Below are positions 53,154-61,381 of a stretch of 64,000 nt of DNA, piece after piece. Made by a program: the position numbers and the translations under genes. Position 1 is the first letter of the stretch, and each line of letters starts with the position of its first letter. Under the pieces are notes generated by a model. The model did not search any database, was not told where the DNA came from, and worked only from the letters and a program-made list of their open reading frames with translations. Source of the stretch: JAKPAM01 sp047601745 (lineage in GTDB: Bacteria; Pseudomonadota; Gammaproteobacteria; Burkholderiales; Burkholderiaceae_E); contig JASGIS010000001.1 of NCBI GenBank assembly GCA_047601745.1, positions 930,001 to 994,000 of the forward strand. Reading direction: 5' to 3'.

Positions 53154-56100
53154 ATGAACATCTCGGCCTGGTGCATCCGCAACCCGACGCCCGCGATCGT
53201 GCTGTTCGTGCTGCTCACGTTCGGCGGGCTGCTGGGCTTCCGGGCGATGAAGGTGCAGAACTTCCCGGACCTGGACCTGCCGACGATCACGGTCACGGTG
53301 TCGCTGCCCGGCGCCTCGCCGGCGCAGCTCGAGACCGACGTCGTGCGCAAGATCGAGAACGCGGTCGCCACGGTCCAGGGGCTCAAGCACATCACCAGCA
53401 AGATCCAGGACGGCACGGCCACGTCGACGATCGAGTTCCGTCTCGAGAAGCCCGTGCAGGAAGCCCTCGACGACGTGCGCTCGGCCGTCTCGCGCGTGCG
53501 CGCCGACATGCCGGCCGACCTGCGCGACCCGATCGTCACCAAGCTCGACCTGGCCGCCTCGCCGGTGCTGGCGTTCACGATCGCGTCGGACGCGATGGAC
53601 GACGAGGCGCTGTCATGGTTCGTCGACGACGCGCTGACCAAGCGGCTGCTGACGGTCAAGGGCGTCGGCCAGGTCATGCGAGTCGGCGGAGTCGCGCGCG
53701 AGATCACCGTCGCGCTGGACCCGGACCGCCTGCTGGCGCTGGGCCTGTCGGCCGCCGACGTCTCGCGCCAGCTCCGCCAGATCCAGCAGGAATCGGCCGG
53801 CGGCCGCACCGACCTGGGCCACGCCGAGCAATCGATCCGCACGCTGGGCACCGTGCGCACGGCCGGCGAACTGGCGGCGATCGAACTGACGACGGCCGAC
53901 GGCCGCCGCCTGCGGCTCGACCGGATCGCCCGGGTCAGCGACTCGGTGGCCGAACGGCGCGCGCTGGCGCTGCTCGACGGCAAGCCGGTGGTCGGCTTCG
54001 AGATCACCCGCAGCCGCGGCGCCGGCGAGCTGGAGGTCGGCGACGGCGTGCGGCGGGTACTCGACGAATTGCTCGCGCAGCGGCCCGACCTGCACATGAC
54101 CGAGGCGTTCAACTTCGTCGAGCCGGTGCGCGAGGAATACGACGGCTCGATGGCGCTGCTGTACGAAGGCGCGCTGCTGGCCGTGATCGTCGTCTGGCTG
54201 TTCCTGCGCGACTGGCGCGCGACCTTCGTATCGGCCGTCGCGCTGCCGCTGTCGGTGATCCCCGCGTTCCTCGGCATGTACGCGCTGGGCTTCTCGATCA
54301 ACGTCGTCACGCTGCTGGCGCTGTCGCTGGTCGTCGGCATCCTCGTCGACGACGCGATCGTCGAGGTCGAGAACATCGTTCGCCATCTGCGGATGGGCAA
54401 GACGCCTTACCAGGCGGCGATGGAGGCCGCCGACGAGATCGGCCTGGCCGTCGTCGCGACGACGTTCACGCTGATCGCCGTGTTCCTGCCGACCGCGTTC
54501 ATGAGCGGCATCGCCGGCCGTTTCTTCAAGCAGTTCGGCCTGACCGCGGTGTTCGCGGTGTTCGCGTCGCTGGTCGTCGCGCGGATGCTGACGCCGATGA
54601 TGTGCGCTTACCTGCTGAAGGCGGCCGACGGACACGAGCCCCGCGACGGCCGCGTGATGCGCGCCTACCTGCGAACGGCCGGCTGGTGCCTGCGGCACCG
54701 GATCGTCACGACCGGCGCCGCGCTGGCGTTCTTCGCCGCGTCGATCGCGCTGGTGCCGCTGCTGCCGACCGGCTTCATCCCGGCCGACGACCTGTCGCAG
54801 ACCCAGGTGTTCGTCGAACTGCCGCCCGGCTCGACGCTGGAGCAGACCCGCGACGCGGCCGAACACGCCCGCCGGCTGGTCGCCGGGGTCGAACACGTCA
54901 GCAGCGTCTACACGACGATCGGCGGCGGCACCGCGGGCGCCGATCCGTTCGCGCTGGGCGGCGCCGGCGAGGTGCGCAAGGCGACGCTGACGATCCTGCT
55001 GACGCCGCGAACCGAGCGCCCCGAGCGCAAGCAGGTGATCGAATCGCGGATCCGCGACGTGCTGGCGCAGGTACCCGGCGTGCGGACCAAGGTCGGCCTC
55101 GGCGGCTCCGGCGAGAAATACATCCTGGTGCTCAGCGGTGACGATCCCCAGGCCCTGAGTACGGCCGCGCGCGCCGTCGAACGCGACCTGCGCACGATTC
55201 CGGGCCTGGGCAACATCGCGTCGAGCGCCGCGCTGATCCGACCCGAGATCGCCGTGCGGCCGGATTTCGCGCGCGCCGCCGATCTGGGCGTGACCACGGC
55301 CGCGATCGGCGAGACGCTGCGGATCGCGACGATCGGCGATTACGACGTCGCGCTGCCCAAGCTGAACCTGTCGCAGCGCCAGGTGCCGATCCTCGTGCGG
55401 CTCGACGAGCGCGCGCGCCAGGACCTGTCGCTGATCGAACGGCTGCCGGTACCGAGCAGCCGCCCCGGCGTCGGTGCGGTGATGCTCGGCCAGGTCGCCT
55501 CGCTCGAGTACTCGAGCGGGCCCGCGGTCATCGATCGCTATGACCGGGCGCGCAACATCAACTTCGAGATCGAGCTGCAGGGCGCGCCGCTGGGCGACGT
55601 CACGGCCGCCGTGCAGAAGCTGCCGAGCATCACCGGCCTGCCCGCGTCGGTGCGGCAGGTCGAGATCGGCGATGCCGAGGTCATGGGCGAGCTGTTCGCC
55701 AGCTTCGGCATGGCGATGCTGACCGGCGTGCTGTGCATCTTCCTGGTGCTGGTGCTGCTGTTCAAGGATGTGTTCCAGCCGATCACGATCCTGGCCGCGC
55801 TGCCGCTGTCGCTGGGCGGCGCGTTCGTCGGCCTGCTGATCGCCGGCAAGAGCTTCTCGATGCCGTCGCTGATCGGCCTGATCATGCTGATGGGCATCGC
55901 CACGAAGAACTCGATCCTGCTGGTCGAATACGCGATCGTCGCGCGCCGCGACCACGGCCTGAGCCGTTTCGACGCGCTGATCGACGCCTGCCACAAGCGC
56001 GCGCGCCCGATCGTCATGACGACGATCGCGATGGGCGCCGGCATGCTGCCGATCGCGATCGGCCGCGGCGTCGCCGACCCGTCGTTCCGCAGCCCGATGG

Positions 56101-56255
56101 CGATCGCGGTGATCGGCGGACTGATCACGTCGACGTTCCTTAGTCTGCTGGTGATCCCGGTGGTGTTCACCTGGCTCGACGACACCGAGCATGGACTGGG
56201 GCGGATCTGGCGGCGCGTGACGCGGCGTGGGGGCAAGGCCGGCGCGACGGGTTGA
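53154..56255 (+). CDS. RND family efflux permease (HAE1 type)
   Basis: A 1033-residue AcrB-like proton antiporter with 12 helices and two large periplasmic loops. The start MNISAWCIRNPTPAIVLFVLL, FPDLDLPTITVTVSLPGASP and helix 4 with GILVDDAIVEVENIVRH (the proton-relay Asp pair) are diagnostic. GRFFKQFGLTAVFAVFASLVVARMLTPMM marks helix 6 of the repeat. It exports drugs or other toxic small molecules with the adaptor and channel encoded upstream. No local regulator gene is evident, and argG lies divergently. Confidence 0.95.
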   Translation: MNISAWCIRNPTPAIVLFVLLTFGGLLGFRAMKVQNFPDLDLPTITVTVSLPGASPAQLETDVVRKIENAVATVQGLKHITSKIQDGTATSTIEFRLEKPVQEALDDVRSAVSRVRADMPADLRDPIVTKLDLAASPVLAFTIASDAMDDEALSWFVDDALTKRLLTVKGVGQVMRVGGVAREITVALDPDRLLALGLSAADVSRQLRQIQQESAGGRTDLGHAEQSIRTLGTVRTAGELAAIELTTADGRRLRLDRIARVSDSVAERRALALLDGKPVVGFEITRSRGAGELEVGDGVRRVLDELLAQRPDLHMTEAFNFVEPVREEYDGSMALLYEGALLAVIVVWLFLRDWRATFVSAVALPLSVIPAFLGMYALGFSINVVTLLALSLVVGILVDDAIVEVENIVRHLRMGKTPYQAAMEAADEIGLAVVATTFTLIAVFLPTAFMSGIAGRFFKQFGLTAVFAVFASLVVARMLTPMMCAYLLKAADGHEPRDGRVMRAYLRTAGWCLRHRIVTTGAALAFFAASIALVPLLPTGFIPADDLSQTQVFVELPPGSTLEQTRDAAEHARRLVAGVEHVSSVYTTIGGGTAGADPFALGGAGEVRKATLTILLTPRTERPERKQVIESRIRDVLAQVPGVRTKVGLGGSGEKYILVLSGDDPQALSTAARAVERDLRTIPGLGNIASSAALIRPEIAVRPDFARAADLGVTTAAIGETLRIATIGDYDVALPKLNLSQRQVPILVRLDERARQDLSLIERLPVPSSRPGVGAVMLGQVASLEYSSGPAVIDRYDRARNINFEIELQGAPLGDVTAAVQKLPSITGLPASVRQVEIGDAEVMGELFASFGMAMLTGVLCIFLVLVLLFKDVFQPITILAALPLSLGGAFVGLLIAGKSFSMPSLIGLIMLMGIATKNSILLVEYAIVARRDHGLSRFDALIDACHKRARPIVMTTIAMGAGMLPIAIGRGVADPSFRSPMAIAVIGGLITSTFLSLLVIPVVFTWLDDTEHGLGRIWRRVTRRGGKAGATG

Positions 56256-56460
56256 GACGCTGCCGTCGACATCATTCCGCGGCCGCGAGCTGCTGCGCCG
56301 GCGCAGCATTCATCGCATTCGTCATCGCATTGCGCGCAGCGGTCGTGCTTATCGATGAGGCAAGCCCTTCCAACCCCATCGATCGGATCGTCGACGGATC
56401 CGGTCTGCCTGCGTCGCGTGACGCGACGCGCGGCACGAAGCGAGTCGAGGCAGGTGGCGA

Positions 56461-56482
56461 GGGCCGGTTCGGTTTCCGGCCC
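56461..56482 (-). terminator. Stem-loop after the DnaB-like gene
   Basis: GGGCCGG (56461-56467) and CCGGCCC (56476-56482) form a 7-bp stem with an 8-base loop, 10 bp beyond the stop of the leftward DnaB-like gene. No U-tract follows. Confidence 0.45.
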
Positions 56483-56492
56483 CTCCCCCGAA

Positions 56493-57215
56493 TCAAGCCA
56501 GCCGCAACCGCCCCGCGTGCAGGAAGCAGGTCCTGTCGAACAACGCCAGGTCCAGCGGATTCGGCAGCCGGACGTCGTCCCGATCGGGAAGCGGCTTGGC
56601 GATCGAATCGTATCGTCGATCGATCTGCGACAGACAGACGATGATGACGCCGCGGGCCTTCGCGAAAGCCCTGAGCGCCGCGACCTGCGTCGACAGGTCC
56701 GGCTTGTCGCGTCGCTGATCGAGGATCTGCAGATAATCGATGACGACGATCGTCCCGGCCGGTTCGTCCGCCAGCCGATCGATGACATAAGGAGCGCCGA
56801 CGTCGTCCGAGTCGTCGAAACGGATGCGATCCGTGCCGTCCGGCCACGCCGTTTCACCGACGGCCCGCAGATGGGCGATGAAATCGCCGACGGTCTCTTC
56901 GAGCGTGAAGAACCGGCCACGCCCGCCGCGCCTGGCGGCTTCGACGATCAGTTCGACACCCAGCAGCGTCTTGCCCTGCCCGCGACGCGCCCCCAGCAGC
57001 ACGACGTCGCCCGGGCGCAGGCGCTCGAAGATCCTGGCCGCCGGCCTTGCGGCGGCCCACCGCGAAACGAGCAGGCTCCAGCTCGCATGGCCCTCGCGCC
57101 GGGCCACGCGATCGAGCGCCGCGTGCAACGGAATGCGCTGATCGCGCGCCATCGCCTTCGCCTGGCGCTTCAGATGATGGATGGGTGCGGAAAGAACGGG
57201 AACGGACGATTTCAT
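56493..57215 (-). CDS. Stand-alone DnaB-like RecA-fold ATPase
   Basis: A 240-residue protein. An N-terminal helical module (residues 10-50, HHLKRQAKAMARDQRIPLHAA then EGHASWSLL) is followed by a RecA-like ATPase core. Walker A is GARRGQGKT at 75-83, FFTLEETVGDF follows, and Walker B with the Q-loop is TIVVIDYLQILDQRR with Asp160. VIIVCLSQIDRRYD completes the core of the DnaB helicase C-terminal domain. It lacks the DnaB N-terminal collar domain and linker. It is probably a cytoplasmic DNA- or nucleotide-dependent ATPase; homologues are usually annotated simply as DNA helicase. It stands alone between the RND operon and an MFS gene. Confidence 0.8.
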   Translation of the reverse strand: MKSSVPVLSAPIHHLKRQAKAMARDQRIPLHAALDRVARREGHASWSLLVSRWAAARPAARIFERLRPGDVVLLGARRGQGKTLLGVELIVEAARRGGRGRFFTLEETVGDFIAHLRAVGETAWPDGTDRIRFDDSDDVGAPYVIDRLADEPAGTIVVIDYLQILDQRRDKPDLSTQVAALRAFAKARGVIIVCLSQIDRRYDSIAKPLPDRDDVRLPNPLDLALFDRTCFLHAGRLRLA

Positions 57216-57384
57216 CGCGAACGACCTCCTGTCACGAGCACTGTTCGCGGTCCCTCCTTGCGCTTGCGGCCCGGGCAGTCGGTTCGCCGATGGAGACGAC
57301 CCGGTCAGAGCGATGACTTTCCCGACGGAGGGGGGAGGCGTGGGCCGCGCCTGCGACGATGATGTCGCGCGGCCTGGCGTGCTG

Positions 57385-58716
57385 TCAATGCCCGGCCTTC
57401 CCCCGCCCGTGCGGCAGATGCCGCCAGAACACCGCCGCCGCCGCGAACCCGAGCCCGCCGATCGCCGCGATCCCCGCGCCCAGCGACGCCAGCGCGGTGA
57501 TGCTCGACAACAGCAGCGGCCCCAGGCTGCTGCCGGTGTCGGCCATCATCCGCCAGATGCCGAGGAAGCGCGTGCGGTTGTCGCGCGGCGCGGCGTCGGC
57601 GCCCATCGTCATCACGATGCCCGAGCCGATGCCGTTGGCCAGTCCGAGCAACATCGCGACGAGCAGGAAACTCGTGAAGCCGGTCGTCAGCGGCGTCAGC
57701 AGGAACGCGCAGCCCATCAGCAGCGTGCACGGCAACGCGATCCACACGCGGCCGAAGCGGTCCATGACCTTGCCGGCCGGGTAGAACACCGTCATGTCGA
57801 CCATCGCCGCCAACCCGTAGATCAACGACGCCGACGCGGCCGACAGCCCGAGCGCGTCGCTCCATAGCGGCACGACGACCTGGCGCGACGCGCGCATCGC
57901 GGCAACCATCACGACGCCGATGCCCAGCGTCCGGTAGACGTGCGCATGGCTGCGCAGCACCGCGCGGAAAGACGACGGCGAGGGCACGAGGCTCGCCGTG
58001 GAACCCGCCGCCGGCGTGCCTGCAGCCGATCCGCTCACCGATCCGCTCACCGATCCGCCTACCGATCCGGTCGCCGATCCCCCCGCCGACCCGGTCACCG
58101 GTCCACCCGCCGACCCGCCCGCCTGCGCCGCCGGCTGCTCCGGCACGTCCGGCAGTTCCGGCAGCCGCCACACGATGACGATCAGCACGAGCAGCGCCAG
58201 CATCGCCGCGCCATAAGCGCCGTGCAGGCCGAACCGATGGATCAGCGCGGCGCCGGCGAACGGTCCGATGAACACGCCGATCCGCATCGACCCGGCCAGC
58301 GTCGACAGCGCACGCGCGCGCATCGTGAACGGCACCGTGTTGATCAGCCAGGTCTGGCGCGCCAGCGAGAACACCGCGCTGGCCATGCCGAACAGCCAGA
58401 CGCCGACCGCCATCAGGCCGACACGCGTCGACAGCGCGCACAGCAGGTAGCCGATCATCGCGATGGCGGCGGCCGCGAGCATCGCGCGGCGCTCGCCGAT
58501 CCGCGCGGTCATCGCCGCCGCCGGCACGTTGCTGACCAGCGCGCCGATGCCGGCCAGCGCGGCGATGAAGCCGGCGACGGCCGGCGTGGTGCCCAGCTCC
58601 AGCGCGCTGAGCGCCACCACCGGCAGCACCGCGCCGTCGGCGATCCCGTACAGCATCGATGGCGCGAACGCGGGAACGGCGATCTGGCGCAGGTTGAATT
58701 CGGCGGGGTTCGTCAT
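57385..58716 (-). CDS. MFS transporter with repeat-rich central loop
   Basis: A 443-residue, 12-helix major facilitator. Helix 1 follows MTNPAEFNLRQIAVPAFAPS. AAMTARIGERRAML and KVMDRFGRVW are the motif A loops of the two halves. The central cytoplasmic loop (about residues 190-235) is almost only Gly, Ser, Ala, Val and Thr, encoded by a 12-bp repeat array. An alternative ATG at 58749 would add 11 residues. It resembles the drug-resistance or multidrug branch; the substrate is unknown. The gene starts 60 bp after the tautomerase stop on the same strand. Confidence 0.85.
   Translation of the reverse strand: MTNPAEFNLRQIAVPAFAPSMLYGIADGAVLPVVALSALELGTTPAVAGFIAALAGIGALVSNVPAAAMTARIGERRAMLAAAAIAMIGYLLCALSTRVGLMAVGVWLFGMASAVFSLARQTWLINTVPFTMRARALSTLAGSMRIGVFIGPFAGAALIHRFGLHGAYGAAMLALLVLIVIVWRLPELPDVPEQPAAQAGGSAGGPVTGSAGGSATGSVGGSVSGSVSGSAAGTPAAGSTASLVPSPSSFRAVLRSHAHVYRTLGIGVVMVAAMRASRQVVVPLWSDALGLSAASASLIYGLAAMVDMTVFYPAGKVMDRFGRVWIALPCTLLMGCAFLLTPLTTGFTSFLLVAMLLGLANGIGSGIVMTMGADAAPRDNRTRFLGIWRMMADTGSSLGPLLLSSITALASLGAGIAAIGGLGFAAAAVFWRHLPHGRGKAGH
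58026..58121 (-). repeat. Eight 12-bp tandem units in the MFS loop
   Basis: Eight consecutive units based on CCGATCCGCTCA run from 58026 to 58121, the first two identical and the rest drifting. They encode tetrapeptides of the GSVS/GSAG/GGSV kind in the loop between helices 6 and 7. Confidence 0.93.
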
Positions 58717-58776
58717 CGAACGATCATCACGAGTGGACGGGCGGGCCATCGACGAGGCCCGGGCGAGGCAGGACGA

Positions 58777-59172
58777 TCAGACGTCGAGCGGATAACCGAG
58801 ATCGACGTCGCAGCCGGCCTGCCCGCCGCGCACCCCGAAGTTCTCGGGCGGCAGCTCGACCAGGCGGACCAGCACGCAGACCGGCGGAATGCCGAACGCC
58901 GACAGGCGCTCGACCAGCAGCCGATGCAGCCGGCGCTTGGCCTCGATCGACCGCCCGGCCATCACGTAGATCGTCACATTGGTCAGCCGGTCGGGATCCG
59001 GGCAGTCGGTGCGGCCGATGAACCGGTGCGGCGGATGCTCGACCAGCGTCGCATTGCGATGGACGGGCGACACGCGCAGGGCCTCGACGACCGCGTCGTA
59101 CGCGGCTTCGAGCAGCGCGACCTGGACCGGCTCGGGATAGGGGTGGCGGACTTCGATGACGACGCTGGGCAT
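58777..59172 (-). CDS. Tautomerase superfamily protein
   Basis: A 131-residue protein whose mature N-terminus would be Pro (MPSVVIEVRHPYPEP). Pro1 is the catalytic base of 4-oxalocrotonate tautomerase and MIF-like enzymes. FIGRTDCPDPDRLTNVTIYVMAGRSIEAKRRLHRLL fits the second half of the beta-alpha-beta unit. At about 130 residues it is a two-unit (longer) member such as those acting on malonate semialdehyde or phenylpyruvate-type substrates. It lies upstream of, and probably in operon with, the MFS gene, and divergent from the enoyl-CoA hydratase homologue. Confidence 0.82.
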   Translation of the reverse strand: MPSVVIEVRHPYPEPVQVALLEAAYDAVVEALRVSPVHRNATLVEHPPHRFIGRTDCPDPDRLTNVTIYVMAGRSIEAKRRLHRLLVERLSAFGIPPVCVLVRLVELPPENFGVRGGQAGCDVDLGYPLDV

Positions 59173-59325
59173 GCACGGATTGCGCGCGGACGCGCGAGAC
59201 GAACGCTCCGCGCGCAAGGATACTCGCGCCGGCGGCGTCCCGCCGGCACCTCCCCGCCGTCCGTGCGGCGCGGCGTAGCGGCCGGCGACCCGGCGCCCGG
59301 CTGCCCCGGCAAGCGATCGACGATA

Positions 59326-60129
59326 ATGGCGGACGCCCACCCCGCCCCCCGTTTCGCCATGTCCGATCGCTTCGCCTCCGTTCCCGCCCGCCCGATCGCC
59401 GCGCACGATGGCGCCCCGTCGATCCAGCAGGTCGGCGACGTCGTTCGCCTGACGCTGAACCGCCCCGCCCAGCACAACCGGCTCGATCCGGCCGACATCG
59501 ACGCGATGCAGCGCTGGTTCGACGAGATCGCCGGTGACCGCTCGGTGCGCGCGCTGGTGATCACCGGCAGCGGCCCGCGCACCTTCAGTTCGGGCTACAC
59601 GCTGCAGGCGATCCTCGACGAACTCGATGCGCGCTTCGAGAACATGCTGAACACGCTCGAGAACCTGCCGCTGACGACGATCGCCGCGATCAACGGCGGC
59701 GTCTACGGCGGCGCGACCGACCTGGCGCTGTGCTGCGATCTGCGGATCGGCGTGCACGGCACGCGCATGTTCATGCCGGCGGCCCGCTTCGGCCTGCACT
59801 ACTACCCCGACGGCATCCGCCGCTACCTGAGCCGCCTGGGACTCACGGCCGCCAAGAAGCTGTTCCTGACGGCGATGACGATCGAGCAGGACGAGATGCT
59901 GCGGATCGGCTTCCTGACGGACCTGGTCGCCGCCGACCGGCTCGATGCCGAGGTCGAACGGCACCTGGCGGCGCTGGACCAGACCGATCCGAACGTCGTC
60001 GCGCAGATGAAGGCGGGCCTGAACCGGCTCGCCGAACGCGGCGTCGACCTGTCGGCCATGGTCGACGCCTATCAGGCCAGCCTGCGTTCCGACGAATTGA
60101 GGCGAAGATTGACGCAATTGCTGGGCTGA
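59326..60129 (+). CDS. Enoyl-CoA hydratase/isomerase family protein
   Basis: A 267-residue crotonase-fold protein; an ATG at 59359 would give 256 residues. The start of the domain VGDVVRLTLNRPAQHNRLDP and the oxyanion-hole strand ALVITGSGPRTFSSGYTLQ are recognisable. INGGVYGGATDLALCCDLRIG is the second signature, but the usual catalytic Glu of GGGCELA reads GGATDLA. The second Glu region reads FGLHYYPDGIRR. With both hydratase glutamates apparently missing, it may be an isomerase, decarboxylase or hydrolase of the superfamily. The gene precedes a sugar dehydrogenase gene by 49 bp. Confidence 0.82.
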   Translation: MADAHPAPRFAMSDRFASVPARPIAAHDGAPSIQQVGDVVRLTLNRPAQHNRLDPADIDAMQRWFDEIAGDRSVRALVITGSGPRTFSSGYTLQAILDELDARFENMLNTLENLPLTTIAAINGGVYGGATDLALCCDLRIGVHGTRMFMPAARFGLHYYPDGIRRYLSRLGLTAAKKLFLTAMTIEQDEMLRIGFLTDLVAADRLDAEVERHLAALDQTDPNVVAQMKAGLNRLAERGVDLSAMVDAYQASLRSDELRRRLTQLLG

Positions 60130-60178
60130 TCGCGCGACCACTCGATTCCTCCTTGTCACGACGCACGCCATCCTCCGA

Positions 60179-61381
60179 ATGACCCAGCAGGTTTCCTCCC
60201 CTGCCCGCCGCCGGCTTTCCTGGCGGCTGGCCGCCATCGCCATTCCATTGGCCGGACTGGCCCTGACGCTGCGCGCCGGCGACGATCTGGCGCAGCCGCC
60301 ATCCCCCGACGACCCGAAGATCGTCGAGGTCGCGACCGGCCTCGAGCACCCGTGGTCGCTGGCCTTCCTTCCCGACGGCCGGATGCTGGTCACCGAGCGC
60401 CCCGGACGGATGCGCTGGATCGGCGCCGACGGCAAGCTGTCGGCACCGCTGACCGGCGTGCCGGCCGTCCAGGCGGCCGGCCAGGGCGGTCTGCTCGACG
60501 TCGTGCCGAGCCCGCGCTTCGCGACCGACCAGACGATCTTCTTCACGTTCAGCGAGCCCGCCGGCGCCGACGGCGCCCCGACGACCGAAACTCCGGCGCC
60601 GCTGTCGCGCACCGCGCTGGCGCGGGCGCGGGTCACGCCGACAGGGCTCGACGAGGTCCGCGTGCTGTACCGGCAGCAACCCGCCGTCGGCGGCCAGTTG
60701 CACTACGGATCGCGGATCGTGTTCGGCCGCGACGGCAACCTGTGGGTCGGTCTGGGCGAGCGCTACAGCCAGCGCGACAAGGCCCAGACGCTCGACAACT
60801 CGCTCGGCAAGGTGATCCGGCTGACGCCCGAAGGCAAACCGCCGGCCGACAATCCGTTCGTCGGCCGGCCCGGCGCGTTGCCCGAGATCTGGTCGCTCGG
60901 CCACCGCAACATCCAGGGCGCGGCGCTGAATCCGGCGACCGGCGAGTTGTGGACGCTCGAACACGGCGCCAAGGGCGGCGACGAGGTCAACCGCGACCTG
61001 CCGGGCCGCAACTACGGCTGGCCGCTGATCACCTGGGGAACCGACTACGACGGCAGCAAGATCGGCGAAGGCACGACGCGCGAAGGCCTCGAACAGCCGC
61101 TGCACTACTGGGTGCCGTCGATCTCGCCGAGCGGCGCGACGTTCTATACCGGCGACAAGTTCCCGCAGTGGCGCGGCAGCCTGCTCGTCGGCGGCCTGAG
61201 CGCCAACCTGCTGGTGCGCCTGACCGTCGACGGCAACCGCGTCACCGGCGAGCAGCGGCTGCTGCAGAACCTGAGCCCGCGCGTGCGCGACGTGCGCCAG
61301 GGGCCGGACGGCTACGTCTACCTGCTGACCGACGCGCCGGACGGTAAGCTGCTCAAACTGATACCCAGGGAGACACCATGA
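60179..61381 (+). CDS. PQQ-dependent aldose sugar dehydrogenase (Asd/YliI-like)
   Basis: A 400-residue secreted six-bladed beta-propeller. The signal peptide is about residues 1-38. EHPWSLAFLPDGRMLVTERPGRMR, GQGGLLDVVPSPRFATDQTIFF, QLHYGSRIVFGRDGNLWVGLGE and GRNYGWPLITWGTDYDG are family segments that contain PQQ and Ca2+ ligands. It would oxidise aldose sugars in the periplasm and pass electrons to the respiratory chain. Its stop overlaps the Bug receptor start by ATGA, an intimate link with a carboxylate receptor. PQQ synthesis genes are not in the window. Confidence 0.9.
   Translation: MTQQVSSPARRRLSWRLAAIAIPLAGLALTLRAGDDLAQPPSPDDPKIVEVATGLEHPWSLAFLPDGRMLVTERPGRMRWIGADGKLSAPLTGVPAVQAAGQGGLLDVVPSPRFATDQTIFFTFSEPAGADGAPTTETPAPLSRTALARARVTPTGLDEVRVLYRQQPAVGGQLHYGSRIVFGRDGNLWVGLGERYSQRDKAQTLDNSLGKVIRLTPEGKPPADNPFVGRPGALPEIWSLGHRNIQGAALNPATGELWTLEHGAKGGDEVNRDLPGRNYGWPLITWGTDYDGSKIGEGTTREGLEQPLHYWVPSISPSGATFYTGDKFPQWRGSLLVGGLSANLLVRLTVDGNRVTGEQRLLQNLSPRVRDVRQGPDGYVYLLTDAPDGKLLKLIPRETP

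Noticed and set aside
53613..56309. An 898-codon - strand open frame opposite the RND permease
   Set aside because: His/Arg/Asp-rich shadow of a long, well-conserved permease gene.
56256..56644. Possible + strand small gene after the RND permease
   Set aside because: No ribosome binding site and no recognisable sequence; it overlaps the 3' end of the DnaB-like gene on the other strand.
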